Below, piece after piece: positions 1 through 12,096 of a stretch of DNA of 64,000 nucleotides. Under the pieces are notes generated by a model that was not told where the DNA came from, did not search any database, and saw only the letters and a program-made list of their open reading frames with translations. Made by a program: the position numbers and the translations under genes. The DNA is from Echinarachnius parma (lineage: Eukaryota; Echinodermata; Echinoidea; Clypeasteroida; Echinarachniidae): positions 124,001-188,000 of the forward strand of contig JBAMJV010001300.1 in assembly GCA_037951105.1 (NCBI GenBank). Reading direction: 5' to 3'. Every line of letters starts with the position of its first letter. Positions within the stretch are counted from its first letter, which is position 1.

Positions 1-3000
1 GGAAGAGAGAAAGATCGAAGAGGAGGTTTATGGATATATTTAGAGAGGAGATGAGGGTCAATAGTATAACATAGGACGATAAACTAGGAGGATGCACTGA
101 AATGGGGGGGGGGTCTTACTACTATGATACATCAAAGGATGGAGACAGAGTGTGAAGGGAAATGGATGCTGGGGATGGAGTTGCCAAGGAGAGGAAGATA
201 GAAGAGGAGGTTCATGGATATGAGGAGAGGGGGTGGGGTGGGTGGTGGGAGGGTATATGGGGAGAAGGATGCAGGATGGAGTTGCCTAGTAGGGGGTAAG
301 AGACGAAGGTAGAAGAGGAGGTTCATGGATATGAGGAGAGGGGGTGGGATGGGTGGTGGGAGGGTATATGGGGAGAAGGATGCAGGATGGAGTTGCCTAG
401 TAGGGGTAAGAGAGGAAGATAGAAGAGGAGGTTCATGGATATGAGGAGAGGGGGTGGGGTGGGTGGTGGGAGGGGTATATGGGGAGAAGGATGCAGGAAT
501 GGAGTTGCCTAGTAGGGGTAAGAGAGGAAGGTAGAAGAGGAGGTTCATGGATATGAGGAGAGGGGGTGGGATGGGTGGTGGGAGGGTATATGGGAGAAGG
601 ATGCAGGATGGAGTTGCCTAGTAGGGGTAAGAGAGGAAGGTAGAAGAGGAGGTTCATGGATATGAGGAGAGGGGGTGGGGTGGGTGGTGGGAGGGTATAT
701 GGGGAGAAGGATGCAGGATGGAGTTGCCTAGTAGGGGTAAGAGAGGAAGGTAGAAGAGGAGGTTCATGGATATGAGGAGAGGGGTGGGATGGGTGGTGGG
801 AGGGTATATGGGGAGAAGGATGCAGGATGGAGTTGCCTAGTAGGGTAAGAGAGGAAGGTAGAAGAGGAGGTTCATGGATATGAGAGAGGGGTGGGGTGGG
901 TGGTGGGAGGGTATATGGGGAGAAGGATGCAGGATGGAGTTGCCTAGTAGGGGTAAGAGAGGAAGATAGAAGAGGAGGTTCATGATATGAGGAGAGGGGG
1001 TGGGGTGGGTGGTGGGAGGGTATATGGGGAGAAGGATGCAGGATGAGTTGCCTAGTAGGGGTAAGAGAGGAAGATAGAAGAGGAGGTTCATGGATATGAG
1101 GAGAGGGGGTAGGGGTGGGTGGTGGGAGGGTATATGGGGAGAAGGATGCAGGATGGAGTTGCCTAGTAGGGGTAAGAGAGGAAGGTAGAAGAGGAGGTTC
1201 ATGGATATGAGGAGAGGGGGTGGGGTGGGTGGTGGGAGGGTATATGGGGAGAAGAATGCAGGATGGAGTTGCCTAGTAGGGGTAAGAGAGGAAGGTAGAA
1301 GAGGAGGTTCATGGATATGAGGAGAGGGGGTGGGATGGGTTGGTGGGAGGTATATGGGGAGAAGGATGCAGGATGGAGTTGCCTAGTAGGGGTAAGAGAG
1401 GAAGGTAGAAGAGGAGGTTCATGGATATGAGGAGAGGGGGTGGGTGGGTGGTGGAGGGTATATGGGGAGAAGGATGCAGGATGGAGTTGCCTAGTAGGGG
1501 TAAGAGAGGAAGGTAGAAGAGGAGGTTCATGGATATGAGGAGAGGGGGTGGGGTGGGTGGTGGAGGGTATATGGGGAGAAGAATGCAGGATGGAGTTGCC
1601 TAGTAGGGGTAAGAGAGGAAGGTAGAAGAGGAGGTTCATGGATATGAGGAGAGGGGGTGGGATGGGTGGTGGGAGGGTATATGGGAGAAGGATGCAGGAT
1701 GGAGTTGCCTAGTAGGGGTAAGAGAGGAAGGTAGAAGAGAGGTTCATGGATATGAGGAGAGGGGGTGGGGTGGGTGGTGGGAGGGTATATGGGGAGAAGG
1801 ATGCAGGATGGAGTTGCCTAGTAGGGGTAAGAGAGGAAGGTAGAAGAGGAGGTCATGGATATGAGGAGAGGGGGTGGGATGGGTGGTGGAGGGTATATGG
1901 GGAGAAGGATGCAGGATGGAGTTGCCTAGTAGGGGTAAGAGAGGAAGGTAAGAAGAGGAGGTTCATGGATATGAGGAGAGGGGGTGGGGTGGGTGGTGGG
2001 AGGGTATATGGGGAGAAGGATGCAGGATGGAGTTGCCTAGTAGGGGTAAGAGAGGAAGGTAGAAGAGGAGGTTCATGGATATGAGGAGAGGGGGGTGGGG
2101 TGGGTGGTGGGAGGGTATATGGGGAGAAGGATGCAGGATGGAGTTGCCTAGTAGGGGTAAGAGAGGAAGGTAGAAGAGGAGGTTCATGGATATGAGGAGA
2201 GGGGGTGGGGTGGGTGGTGGGAGGGTATATGGGGAGAAGGATGCAGGATGGAGTTGCCTAGTAGGGGTAAGAGAGGAAGGTAGAAGAGGAGGTTCATGGA
2301 TATGAGGAGAGGGGGTGGGGTGGGTGGTGGGAGGGTATATGGGGAGAAGGATGCAGGATGGAGTTGCCTAGTAGGGGTAAGAGAGGAAGGTAGAAGAGAG
2401 GTTCATGGATATGAGGAGAGGGGGTGGGGTGGGTGGTGGGAGGGTATATGGGGAGAAGGTTGCAGGATGGAGTTGCCTAGTAGGGGTAAGAGAGGAAGGT
2501 AGAAGAGGAGGTTCATGGATATGAGGAGAGGGGGTGGGATGGGTGGTGGGAGGGTATATGGGGAGAAGAATGCAGGATGGAGTTGCCTAGTAGGGGTAGA
2601 GAGGAAGGTAGAAGAGGAGGTTCATGGATATGAGGAGAGGGGGTGGGATGGGTGGTGGGAGGGTATATGGGGAGAAGGATGCAGGATGGAGTTGCCTAGT
2701 AGGGGTAAGAGAGGAAGGTAGAAGAGGAGGTTCATGGATATGAGGAGAGGGGGTGGGGTGGGTGGTGGGAGGGTATATGGGAGAAGGATGCAGGATGGAG
2801 TTGCCTAGTAGGGGTAAGAGAGGAAGGTAGAAGAGGAGGTTCATGGATATGAGGAGAGGGGGTGGGATGGGTGGTGGAGGGTATATGGGGAGAAGGATGC
2901 AGGATGGAGTTGCCTAGTAGGGGTAAGAGAGGAAGGTAGAAGAGGAGGTTCATGGATATGAGGAGAGGGGGTGGGATGGGTGGTGGGAGGGTATATGGGG

Positions 3001-3640
3001 AGAAGGATGCAGGATGGAGTTGCCTAGTAGGGGTAAGAGAGGAAGGTAGAAGAGGAGGTTCATGGATATGAGGAGAGGGGGTGGGGTGGGTGGTGGGAGG
3101 GTATATGGGGAGAAGGATGCAGGATGGAGTTGCCTAGTAGGGGTAAGAGAGGAAGGTAGAAGAGGAGGTTCATGGATATGAGGAGAGGGGGTGGGGTGGG
3201 TGGTGGGAGGTATATTGGGGAGAAGGATGCAGGATGGAGTTGCCTAGTAGGGGTAAGAGAGGAAGATAGAAGAGGAGGTTCGTGGATATGAGGAGAGGGG
3301 GTGGGGGTGGGTGGTGGGAGGGTATATGGGGAGAAGGATGCAGGATGGAGTTGCCTAGTAGGGGTAAGAGAGGAAGGTAGCAGAGGAGGTTCATGGATAT
3401 GAGGAGAGGGGGTGGGGTGGGTGGTGGGAGGGTATATGGGGAGAAGGATGCAGGATGGAGTTGCCTAGTAGGGGTAAGAGAGGAAGAAGAGGAGGTTTAT
3501 GGATATGATGAGAGGATGGATATGGTGATTGTTTGAGTGAGTCAGGGTATATGAAGAAGAGTGCTGGAGATGGAGTTACCAGGGAGAAGTAAAAGAAAGA
3601 ACAGAACAGTAGTTGAATGGATGTGTTGAGAGAGAACATG
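1..3640. repeat. G-rich 110-bp minisatellite array, about 30 units
   Basis: A unit of about 110 bp recurs head to tail; the landmark TTCATGGATATGAGG falls at 211, 322, 432, 544 and 653 and so on to about 3496. Units differ mainly by 1-bp indels in G runs and by GGGGTGGGG versus GGGATGGG. Units at both edges (1-180 and 3496-3640) are strongly diverged while the interior is homogeneous, as expected from unequal exchange. The + strand is almost all purine. Short open frames on both strands follow the repeat period and I do not consider them genes. Confidence 0.95.
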
Positions 3641-3660
3641 GCGTGGCTGATGTAAAACTG

Positions 3661-3681
3661 GGGGGGGGGGGGGGGGGGGGG
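3661..3681. repeat. poly-G tract
   Basis: An uninterrupted run of about 20 G lies just beyond the degenerate edge of the minisatellite. Similar C/G homopolymers recur through the window, often inside small foldback elements. Confidence 0.9.
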
Positions 3682-4164
3682 AGGGATCTACTGTGCAGCT
3701 AACCCGGCCTTAGTTAATGATTTGCCATTCATGAAAGATGAAAGTTAGTTCACATCTCCAGTAGATGTATGCACTTTTCTATTTTTTCCCCTGTTGTTTA
3801 GTTTGACAATTTTTTTTTTAATTGTATTGTTTTAAAATGAAACTAATTCTAGTTGCCCAACTAGTTTATGTTTATGTATGTATGGAAAATGGTTCTGAGA
3901 ACTGATTGCATTGTTAGTATTGCTTTAGCTGCAATAATTTCCATGTAATCCATTTTTATATATATGCTGGTTTGGACCCAAAAAAAAATCACATTTAAGG
4001 GGCCCAGTGGGGTATTATTTGACATTTTTGCACACTTTTACTATATCGGGAATATATCTTTCTAACCATTGAAGCTACCCCCTACAAACCATACATTTCT
4101 GGAAAGCTTAGAACATGGGGATCCAAAAATACTAAATTAAAGACAATTGGAACAAAATAAGAGT
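3682..4164. other. AT-rich intergenic, nothing recognised
   Basis: No coding potential, repeat family or structured element was recognised in this stretch. Confidence 0.5.
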
Positions 4165-4279
4165 TTAAAGGGGTAGTACAGTTTTGGTAAGGCTGAATTT
4201 TAGTAACCAAACCTGGACAGTAACATTATAAACTAATAGTTATAACTCCACCATGCTTGAAAGGTATACACAATTACAG
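4165..4279 (+). mobile_element. MITE family A, 5' fragment
   Basis: It begins TTAAAGGGGTAGTACAG and follows the family A left end, then stops about 115 bp in, where another repeat takes over. The right end is absent. Confidence 0.8.
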
Positions 4280-4284
4280 TGGAT

Positions 4285-5430
4285 AAATGAATGAAGTAGA
4301 TGTGACAGATCAGGCACTCCCTCCAGCAAGGGAAGTAGTCTGCTTATAATCATGTTACCTTGTAGAGGAGAGATACCACATTTTCAGATACTATGTCTAT
4401 TTCTGGGAATAATAATTTACAAAATGTAAAAAAATAAGATGTGAGAGCTGTATTAGCCAGTCCTAAAAGACTCCCAACTTGATTATCACAGAAGTGCAAA
4501 CAGTGACTGAATTCTTCTGCTTCCAACAACGATGTATCCAGGCCAGCCATGTAGTGGATGAATGAATCAAGTAGCTGTGACATATCAAACACTCCCTCTG
4601 GCTAGTGAAACAGTCTACTTCTATAATAACATCATCATGTAGGAGCAAGCATTCCCTATGCTATGTGATGCCAATTTGTCTGATATGTCTAATTCTGGGA
4701 ATAATAATTCTAAAAATAAGTCTTTAGAGCTGTATTAGCCGGTCCTACAAGTCTCCCCAACTTGATTATCACAGAAGTACAAACAGTGACTTAATTCCTT
4801 CTGCTTCCAAACAATGATGTATCCAGGCCAACCCATGTATTGGATAAATGACTCGGGTATATGTGACAGATCAGAAACCTTGTAGGAGTAGTGATGCCAA
4901 ATGTTCAGATATTATGTCTAATTCTGGGAATAATAATTTAAAAATAAGATTTGAGAGCTGTATTTTAGCCAATCCTACTCAGGACTACTAACTCCCCAAA
5001 CAGTGACTTAACGACGTCTCTCTCACTCTCAACCAGCGATGTATCCAGGACAGCCCATGTAGTGAATGAATGAATCAGTAGATGTGACAGATCAAACACT
5101 CTCCCAGCTTGTGAAGCAGTCTACTTATAATCATCATCTTGTAGGAGGAAGCATTCTCATTGTGATGCAAAATGTTCAGTTATATCTAATTCTAGGAATA
5201 ATAATTCTAAACAAAAAATCAGATGTGAGAGCTGTATTAGCCTACAAGTCCTACAGGACTCCCCAACTTGATTATCACAGAAGTACACAAATTGACTTAA
5301 TGTCCTTTTCACTCTCAACCAATGATGTATCCAGGCCAGCCCATTTATTGGATGAATGAATCAAGTAGATGTGACAAATCAAACACTCCCTCTGGCTAGT
5401 GAGGCAGTCTACTACTCTACTATAATCATA
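4285..5430. repeat. Four decayed tandem units of about 220-300 bp
   Basis: Landmarks recur in order: GTGACAGATCA, CACTCCCTC, TCTGGGAATAATAATT, GAGAGCTGTATTAGCC, ACTTGATTATCACAGAAG and GATGTATCCAGGCCAGCC. Units start near 4285, 4574, 4856 and 5074, with a partial unit at the end. Related fragments recur at 7140-7220, 7737-7880 and 8778-8815, so the array once extended further and was broken up by insertions. No conserved reading frame is seen. Confidence 0.8.
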
Positions 5431-5850
5431 CGTGCATGGCTCAGATCAAGGGTACACTTAGATTGAACACTGGGAAATTGTTCAATTATCCAAAACCATG
5501 AGAACCAGACACAAATTAGCATTTTTATATTAGAAAGTACCATTGGGGAAGCTCCAAACAAGGTTTCAGTGTCATTGAGTTCAAATTAAAGATTTTAGAG
5601 CAAATTAAAGATTTTAGAGCAAATTAAAGATTTTAGAGCAATTTTATGATGAAAAAAGGCCTATTTTCAGCACTTTAAATGTTACATTCAAAACATGCAC
5701 TAATTGGTTACCTGATTTTTAGTAATGGGATGCAATATTTATGATTTTTTTAAATCTTGATGTAGAATCTATGTAATAATTAACATTTCTGTTGCATTAA
5801 TTCCTATTCTTTTACTTTCTTAATCCATTTACACGTGATACAATTTTTGT
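5431..5850. other. AT-rich intergenic with a 19-bp triplet repeat
   Basis: Otherwise featureless. A 19-bp unit (AAATTAAAGATTTTAGAGC) is repeated three times at about 5583-5640. Confidence 0.7.
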
Positions 5851-5851
5851 G

Positions 5852-6985
5852 ATATGTACATAACTTTGGTGTCCTGCAAATTTCAAACCCTACTAACTGA
5901 TGAATTGTGTATAAATAATTGATTTATTAACAAGATTGCAATGTTATAATGTTTTGTTCCACTTAATCTTTGATTTCCAATCAGATCATTTCATTCTGGG
6001 CCATGGTTTTAAAGATATTTAGATTTCTGTAAATGGAAAATGTTTGGTGTCCTACAGTTATGTACGTACCGGTGCAACATAAACTATACAAAAACATATT
6101 GTATTCTTTAAAAATGATAATGTTATGGTGTAATATAGGTGAATGAAGAGCACTGATAACATTGGATTCCCCATTTCAACCATGTGTTATTTAATCAACA
6201 ATGAATGTGGACACCGAGTTATGTACGAGACAGTTATGTAGCTACGTATTCCATGTTTTGTTTTTTCAATAAGACCACCTATTTTTTAGCTATTTGTCAT
6301 GGTAAGGTAGTAAAAAATGTATAAGACATACACATGTCTGATTTGGTGAGAAGAATATTACAAAATATTGCAGTTTGAACTTTTTCATGTCATGTACATA
6401 ACCAAGACACCGTTATGAAAAGACACCGAGTTATGTACGTTACTACCAATCAAAAATTTTAATAAATTATCATAAATAAATCAATTTATTTCTTACAGCA
6501 TGAATTGCACCCTTCTGCATTTTCATTTAAACACACATTTATTGAATTTAGGGAACAAGAAGTTATTATTTGAATGTAAAAACTACTTACTTTTGGTGTC
6601 CACAGTTATGTACGATTAAGTACAGAAATCTTACATTTCAGTCCTGAAATAGTAGTTTACAAACTATTTACACATTGCAAATTGTATTTCATTCAGGAAA
6701 CACATCATTCCTTCAATTGAAGTTGTTATCAGACTAATGCAAAACCATATCTGGCAATCAGGCAAAGAGAAAGCATGTAGAGAATAAGATGTACCGTACA
6801 TAACTCAGTGTCCACATTTGTTTTGGCCATATTCTAATAACTAAATTGAAACAAGTTGATATGGCAATGGTTCTAAGTTTTGTTTACGGTATGTTTTAAC
6901 ATCTAATGTACATGTAGTTTGTCAGGAAAAAGTTAAATTATAGAGAAATATCAGCATGAAGTGGACACCGAGTTATGTACGTAAC
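5852..6985. repeat. Cluster of GGACACC/GTTATGTACG motifs
   Basis: The motif GGACACCGAGTTATGTACG or close variants occurs on the + strand near 6208, 6420 and 6962 and on the - strand near 5852 and 6793. At 6044 and 6594 the order is TTGGTGTCC then CAGTTATGTACG, so GGACACC is inverted while GTTATGTACG keeps its direction. The outermost copies, at 5852 and 6962, are inverted to each other, which would fit the subterminal protein-binding sites of a non-autonomous DNA transposon. No protein is encoded. Confidence 0.65.
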
Positions 6986-7227
6986 ATTTTTGATGAAGTG
7001 ATATTTGGCTACTGATTGCCGTTTAACGACAAAACGGCAATTTGTTAAGGTCTGATTTTTTAGCTATGTGTTTCATAATGTTTGCAGATTACAAAAATAA
7101 TGTTGCCAGAGTCTATAATTGACTTTTAAAATTCACCTCATATGTAACACTTTTGTGCCCTTGATCAGAGCCATGCACATACCATCTTGTAGTTTGAGGA
7201 AGCATTCTCTATGTGATTCCAAAAATC

Positions 7228-7696
7228 TAAACCGAACACAAAAAGTAACTACCCCCCAATACAATATTTTTACAGTTGTTATGTACATTTTGTATGAAAA
7301 GCAGAGATATCCATCACTTCATGGCTGAATGAGCTCAGATTAAAGACAAAATGATCTAATTTGAAAAGTCACAAGTACTTGCGCATGGCTGTACATTGTT
7401 GTGAAACAGCACATGTGACTAAATGCATAAACAATGCTGATTGAAATTCCATCCATTTTGATTTTTTAATGGCACATGTAGTTAAATGCATTAATTACAA
7501 TAATGTAAAACAGTGCAATTTCACGAACAAATGTGTACTTACTCAACCATGGAGTAATGGTTACCTCTTATTTGTTTACACATTGTTTGCCTAACTACCA
7601 TTGAAATATTTTGGCGAGACAAAATCTTAAAACGATTCTTGGTTATAAAATTATGAGCTGTTTTTAGGGGGGTAGTTACTTTTTGTGTTCGGTTTA
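7228..7696. mobile_element. MITE family E with about 29-bp terminal inverted repeats
   Basis: The left end starts TAAACCGAACACAAAAAGTA and runs on to a C6 block. The right end, 7666-7696, is its reverse complement. TA at both ends could be a TA target duplication. The element interrupts a fragment of the decayed 4.3-5.4 kb repeat. The interior is AT-rich and non-coding. Confidence 0.88.
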
Positions 7697-7736
7697 TGTT
7701 TTTACTTTGTTCAGGGTTTTGCTATATAGCCAGTCA

Positions 7737-7880
7737 CAATCATATAACCAGGCCAGCCCATGTATTGGATGAATTCATCAAGTAGCTGTAACAGATGAGA
7801 CACTCCCTCTAGCAAGGGAAGTATTCTACATGTACTCATAATCATATGTACTCATAATCATGTCAGCTTCCTGTCTCTTA
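7737..7880. repeat. Outlying fragment of the 4.3-5.4 kb tandem repeat
   Basis: It carries the landmarks AGGCCAGCCCATGTATTGGA and CACTCCCTCTAGCAAGGGAA in the same order as the array to the left. A short duplication of ATGTACTCATAATCAT lies at its right edge. Confidence 0.75.
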
Positions 7881-7954
7881 CGCATGAAGAGGTCCCAATG
7901 TTTTCAAGCTAATATCACTGCATGAGAGTGAGAAGGGCATTAAGTTGTTTTTGG

Positions 7955-8775
7955 CCGAATACCGTGCCTTTGCAGTTGTTGCGATTGCAAGATCACGTGA
8001 CAAAATTCTAGTACGGCCGGATCGCCAAACGACCTAGCAGCCGACGCTTTGTGTATAATGTTAATGGACCCTTTACTTCCTGGCATGACACCCAAAACTA
8101 AATGAAGATATTTATTCATGAATATCAACTCTATAACACTGTCATTGCCTAACATATATCGAGAACAACATTCATTTTCAGATTATTCAAGAAATACGAT
8201 CGTTTGTGTAAAATTCAAGGATACAACTCGAGTTTGATTGACAAAAATGACTCTCCTTTATTCTTGCATGCATGCCTGCCGCGCCGTACATTGCACGCAA
8301 ACGTATGTAATTGGCCCCATTGGTTTTGTGTTTCGTATAACTGCAGAACGAAATCAAGAACCCGATCAAACCCACATTTAACTACTAAGTATTCATTTCT
8401 GACAAACTTGATATGATTTCCCCCTAGTATGGAATATCTAAAATACATTTCAATGCTTTTCCATACAAAGTGGCATTCGAGTTTCGAAATATGTTCATTA
8501 AAATTCAGTTTGTTGCATGTGACAGAAATGATCGAATTTGTTGGAAATGTTAGACAGATGTTGTTCTCTTTGCATAATTAGCACTGAAAGTGTCATGAAA
8601 TTAATATTCATGAATAAATATCTTCATTTAGTTTCGGGTGTCATGCCAGGAAGTGAAGGGTCCATTGACATTATACACAAAGCGTCGGCTGCTAGGTCGT
8701 TTGGCGAACTGGCCGTACTAGAATTTTGTTACGTGATCTTGCAATCGCAACAAGTGCGAAGGCACGTATTGAGTT
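7955..8775. mobile_element. Foldback element F with about 200-bp inverted arms
   Basis: The left arm (about 7955-8165) and right arm (about 8565-8775) are reverse complements at roughly 90% by eye. Both contain GTTGCGATTGCAAGATCACG and CCTGGCATGACACCC. A spacer of about 400 bp separates them. Peptides read from both arms resemble each other only because the arms are inverted copies. Confidence 0.9.
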
Positions 8776-9217
8776 CTGCATACCATCTTGTAGGTGGAGC
8801 ATTCTCTATGTGATGCCTAGTTTCTGAAATAATTGTTTATAATTTTGGGAAATATATCATACTTTTAAAAAGAGAGCTCAAATTTATTTCTACAAGGCTC
8901 TCAAACTTTAAACACGGTTGTCTCTGAAGCATTCAAAGTGAATTGGTGCCCTTCTCTTTCTTAACTGAGAATATGTAAGAACAACATTTGAGCTCTGTGG
9001 TGTGGGGGGAAATTAGAGATAGAATGAACCAGTTCATTTGTCACTTTCAATTTTTTTCTGCAAATCCTGCTAATAATACAAGTTTGATTAAAAAAAAAAG
9101 AGGAACAAAATGTTATGATTTTAGAAAGGAATGCCACTAGATTAGTATGATTATGATAGCAACTTTTTGTTTCATTCTCATCATTCTCAAACCCATACCT
9201 TGGACACAAATTTATGC
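8776..9217. other. Intergenic, nothing recognised
   Basis: Apart from a short fragment of the 4.3-5.4 kb repeat at its left edge, nothing was recognised. Confidence 0.5.
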
Positions 9218-9767
9218 TTAAAGGGGTACATGTAGTACAGTTTTGGTAAGACTGAGCTTTAGTAACCAAAACCTGCAAAATAACATTACAAACTAATAGT
9301 TATAACTCCACCATGCTTGAAAGGTATAGAAAATTACAAACGACTAAGTAAAAAGCCCGTTATCATTAAAAAAGAGCCATTAAAACACAAGAGGGCGCTC
9401 TCTGAAAAAGCGTTGGTTTCAACCATTTTTCATACAAAATTATGCATGTGATGTTTTGTTGAAATAATGATTAAATAGAGAGATCATCAACAACTATTTA
9501 AAAACCTCTTTTGAACATTTTTGAAAAAGTGAAAGCATACTTTTTTAATAAAATAAAAAATCATTGAATAAATCTAGGGCCCGGATTTATTCTAATCGGA
9601 TATATTTATTGATATTTCAGCCATTTTTGAACCGATTTTGATCAAATAATGTTTATTCTGTCATTAGAATTGTATGCTCTTTCAAATTGTACACATTTTT
9701 TTATAAATCTCACAAACAAATTATTTTGTGCAGCGCCCTCTATACCAAAACTGAACTACCCCTTTAA
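9218..9767 (+). mobile_element. MITE family A, full length (550 bp)
   Basis: It has TTAA plus AAGGGGTA at the left and TACCAAAACTGAACTACCCC plus TTTAA at the right. The central palindrome at 9567-9591 has arms AATAAATC and GATTTATT around a GGGCCC core. Non-coding. Confidence 0.93.
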
Positions 9768-10019
9768 CATCGATCAGATTTAGGAAGGTATTCAAGCAGG
9801 GATCTACAATAAACGAAAGCAATGGTCAATTTCCAATCTTCCAAAACTGTGGGATGCTATAGATGAATCACAACTTATCTATGCAACTGGAATGGGAACA
9901 TAAACATTCCTCAAATGTTTGTTTTGATACAGTCTATTCATCACTGACTCACATTTGAAGCCTCTTGTATCACCCACCAGGTGTCTATCAAAAGGATATA
10001 TTGAGCTTGCCACGAAAAC

Positions 10020-10380
10020 AGGCACATTTTTTTCCGGGGGGGGGGGGGGGGGGTGGGGGGGGAGGGAGAAGGGGGGTAGGACCTGAGGTCCTTTGCCCAA
10101 TATCTTTGGGGGGAAGGTTATCACCCCTTATCTGTCAGAAATTACTTGGATTTTACCATAATATGAAGTTTATTTGCCATAATATGAAGTTTATTCGCCA
10201 TAATATGAAGTTTATTTGCCATAATTAGAGGTGTCTTTTGGCAGAATGTCACTTGCTTTGCCGAAGTGTTATGTACCTCTGCTCAAAAGCAATATTACCC
10301 CAAATGTAGGTGCCTTTGCAAAACCCTTCAGGAGGCTTCACACCACCCCCCCCCCCCCCCCACCCCCCCCCCCTCTAAAA
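10020..10380. repeat. Low-complexity block: poly-G, 21-bp repeats, poly-C
   Basis: G runs at about 10036-10074 and C runs at about 10340-10375 face each other, like other poly-G/poly-C foldbacks in this window. Between them a 21-bp unit (CCATAATATGAAGTTTATTTG) is repeated about 3.5 times at 10156-10225. Small frames across it are not credible genes. Confidence 0.8.
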
Positions 10381-10524
10381 GATAGGGCAGACAGGATGAC
10401 GTGTTTAGACTATTATCTACAGAACTATTATATCTGAATGTAAGTTTAGTCAGAGTTCAGAGGTCTCGGGAATACCTGACCTCAACAGATGCTGTCTGGG
10501 TGAAATTACTCAGGAAGGCAGAAT

Positions 10525-10682
10525 CTGGAGATCTATGCAACATTTCAGGCCGTTGGTTGTATCCATAGGTCTATCTGTATCAGCCAAGAAGAAGATAGAT
10601 AGCTGGTGATCTATGCAATGGGTATTTGAGGCTGTTGGTTATATTCATCAAAAGGTCTGAATCAGCCAAGAAGAAGATAGAG
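10525..10682. repeat. Two-copy direct duplication of about 80 bp
   Basis: Both copies run GATCTATGCAA, GTTGGTT, then TCAGCCAAGAAGAAGATAG. The first ends near 10600 and the second near 10682. Confidence 0.75.
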
Positions 10683-10815
10683 TGGGGTGGGGGTGAGGTG
10701 AGGTGGGGGTGGGGTGGGGTGAGGTGAGGTGGAGGTGGGGTGGGTGGGGTGGGGTGGGGTGGGGTTGGGTTGGGTGGGGTGGGGTGGGGTGGGTGGGGTG
10801 GGGTGGGTGGGGTCT
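10683..10815. repeat. GGGGT simple-sequence tract
   Basis: About 130 bp consist of GGGGT, GGGT and GAGGT units with no break in strand asymmetry. The G strand should form quadruplexes readily. Confidence 0.92.
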
Positions 10816-11076
10816 ATGGGGATAGGTCACTCAGGGTGGGGTCTTTAGACAGGGCACGACAGTAACACTTGCCCAATCGGGCAACAAAATAATTGTTCAA
10901 CTATGAGAGAAAAATGTTATTTCATATGTGCAAATCTCATCTAGAAGTAAGAGGGCAAGTAAATTTTATGTTGGGGCAAGTAAAATGTCAAAATCTGTAT
11001 GATTTTACTCGCCCGAACGGGCCAGTACAGAAACAAGTTAGTGTGGAGGCTTGCTGTAGAGAATGCATGCCATCAG

Positions 11077-11315
11077 CAGGGGCGGATCTAGCTTTTTGCT
11101 AAGGGGGGGGGGGGGGTTTTGACCCAATGACGATGCGGAGCATCGTCCATGAGCCGCAAAGCGGCGATTTTTTTTTTTGTATTTTGAACCCCCGTAAGTG
11201 ATTTTTTTTCTCACTTTTTTCTCACTTTTTTCACTGATACATTTTCACTTGGCAGCCCAAGGGGTGGTTTAAACCCCCTAACCCCCCCCCCCCCCCCCAC
11301 CCGGATCCGCCACTG
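11077..11315. mobile_element. Poly-C/poly-G foldback element with 5-bp target duplication
   Basis: The left end is CAGGGGCGGATCTAG and the right end is CCGGATCCGCCACTG. The flanks are ATCAG at 11072-11076 and ATCAG at 11316-11320, read as a 5-bp target duplication. Long G and C runs lie just inside the ends. CAG...CTG termini resemble short non-autonomous hAT-type elements; the class is inference. Confidence 0.82.
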
Positions 11316-11564
11316 ATCAGTCACAACATGGAATAGTCTTGAATGGGGCAATGGTAGCATTTCCTTGTAAATCTGTAAATCAATTAGCATGGAATTTTCA
11401 TTCCATGTCTAGCTTGTGTCGAAAATAAACAGCCGTGCGTGAAATTGACTTTGCCCACGCTTGCATGACGTCATTCTATGGCAGTTAGTAGTAAGTGGTC
11501 ATCTTGTTAACCTAGTACCTACTTGACTAGAAGAGCAAGTGGCCTATTTCTCGTTTAAGTTGAT

Positions 11565-12075
11565 TTTCTAAATGCGGTCTGTAAAACATTGAACCGCAAT
11601 CTTGTCTTGACTCTATTTTTTTTTTACAAGGGTTTGATTGGCTTCAAGGAATTAATGACCAGGTTGTTGACCTGTCTTGACTTACAAGTGTACATTTAGC
11701 AGGCCATCAAGCAGACTAATAGAGTCTTGTGGCTCATCTCTTGATAATGATAGTAATAATATGTAACATTTATATAGTGCTTAATACAGTGTTTCTAAGC
11801 ACTGAGAAAAAAAAAGAAAAAAAGAGAAGTATAAACCAAAGAACACAAACCTAATACAGGCATGCAAACAAATACATTATTATAGTATGGTTGCGTTGAT
11901 TGATCACATTGATTTCTAAAAATGATACTTGTAAAAAGTTTAACCCAGATTTTGACCCTGACTCTTCTTTTTACAAGAGTTTGATTGGCCACAAGGAATC
12001 AATTACCAAGTTCTTGACCGGTCTTGGACGGAGTATTTTCAACAGGCCTTATAACAGACCAACAGGCCTTGTGGC
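11565..12075. repeat. Duplicated AT-rich segment, third copy near 12690-12795
   Basis: Three stretches share a T-rich tract ending in ACAAG or CCAGG followed by TTTGATTGGC-like and AAGGAAT-like words: about 11565-11690, 11925-12060 and 12690-12795. The second and third are now separated by a family A MITE. A small (ATA)n plus ATAGTGCTTAATAC...TAAGCAC motif lies at 11748-11805. Confidence 0.55.
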
Positions 12076-12096
12076 TTGTTTCTTTTTAGTTAATAT

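Noticed and set aside
132..3639. Overlapping Pro/Leu-rich and Gly/Arg-rich frames in the first 3.6 kb
   Set aside because: They repeat with the 110-bp unit, shift frame at every indel and exist on both strands, so they are minisatellite artefacts and not genes.
8538..8813. Frame whose peptide is mirrored by a minus-strand frame at 7940-8155
   Set aside because: The similarity exists because the two DNA arms are inverted copies; there is no independent evidence of coding.
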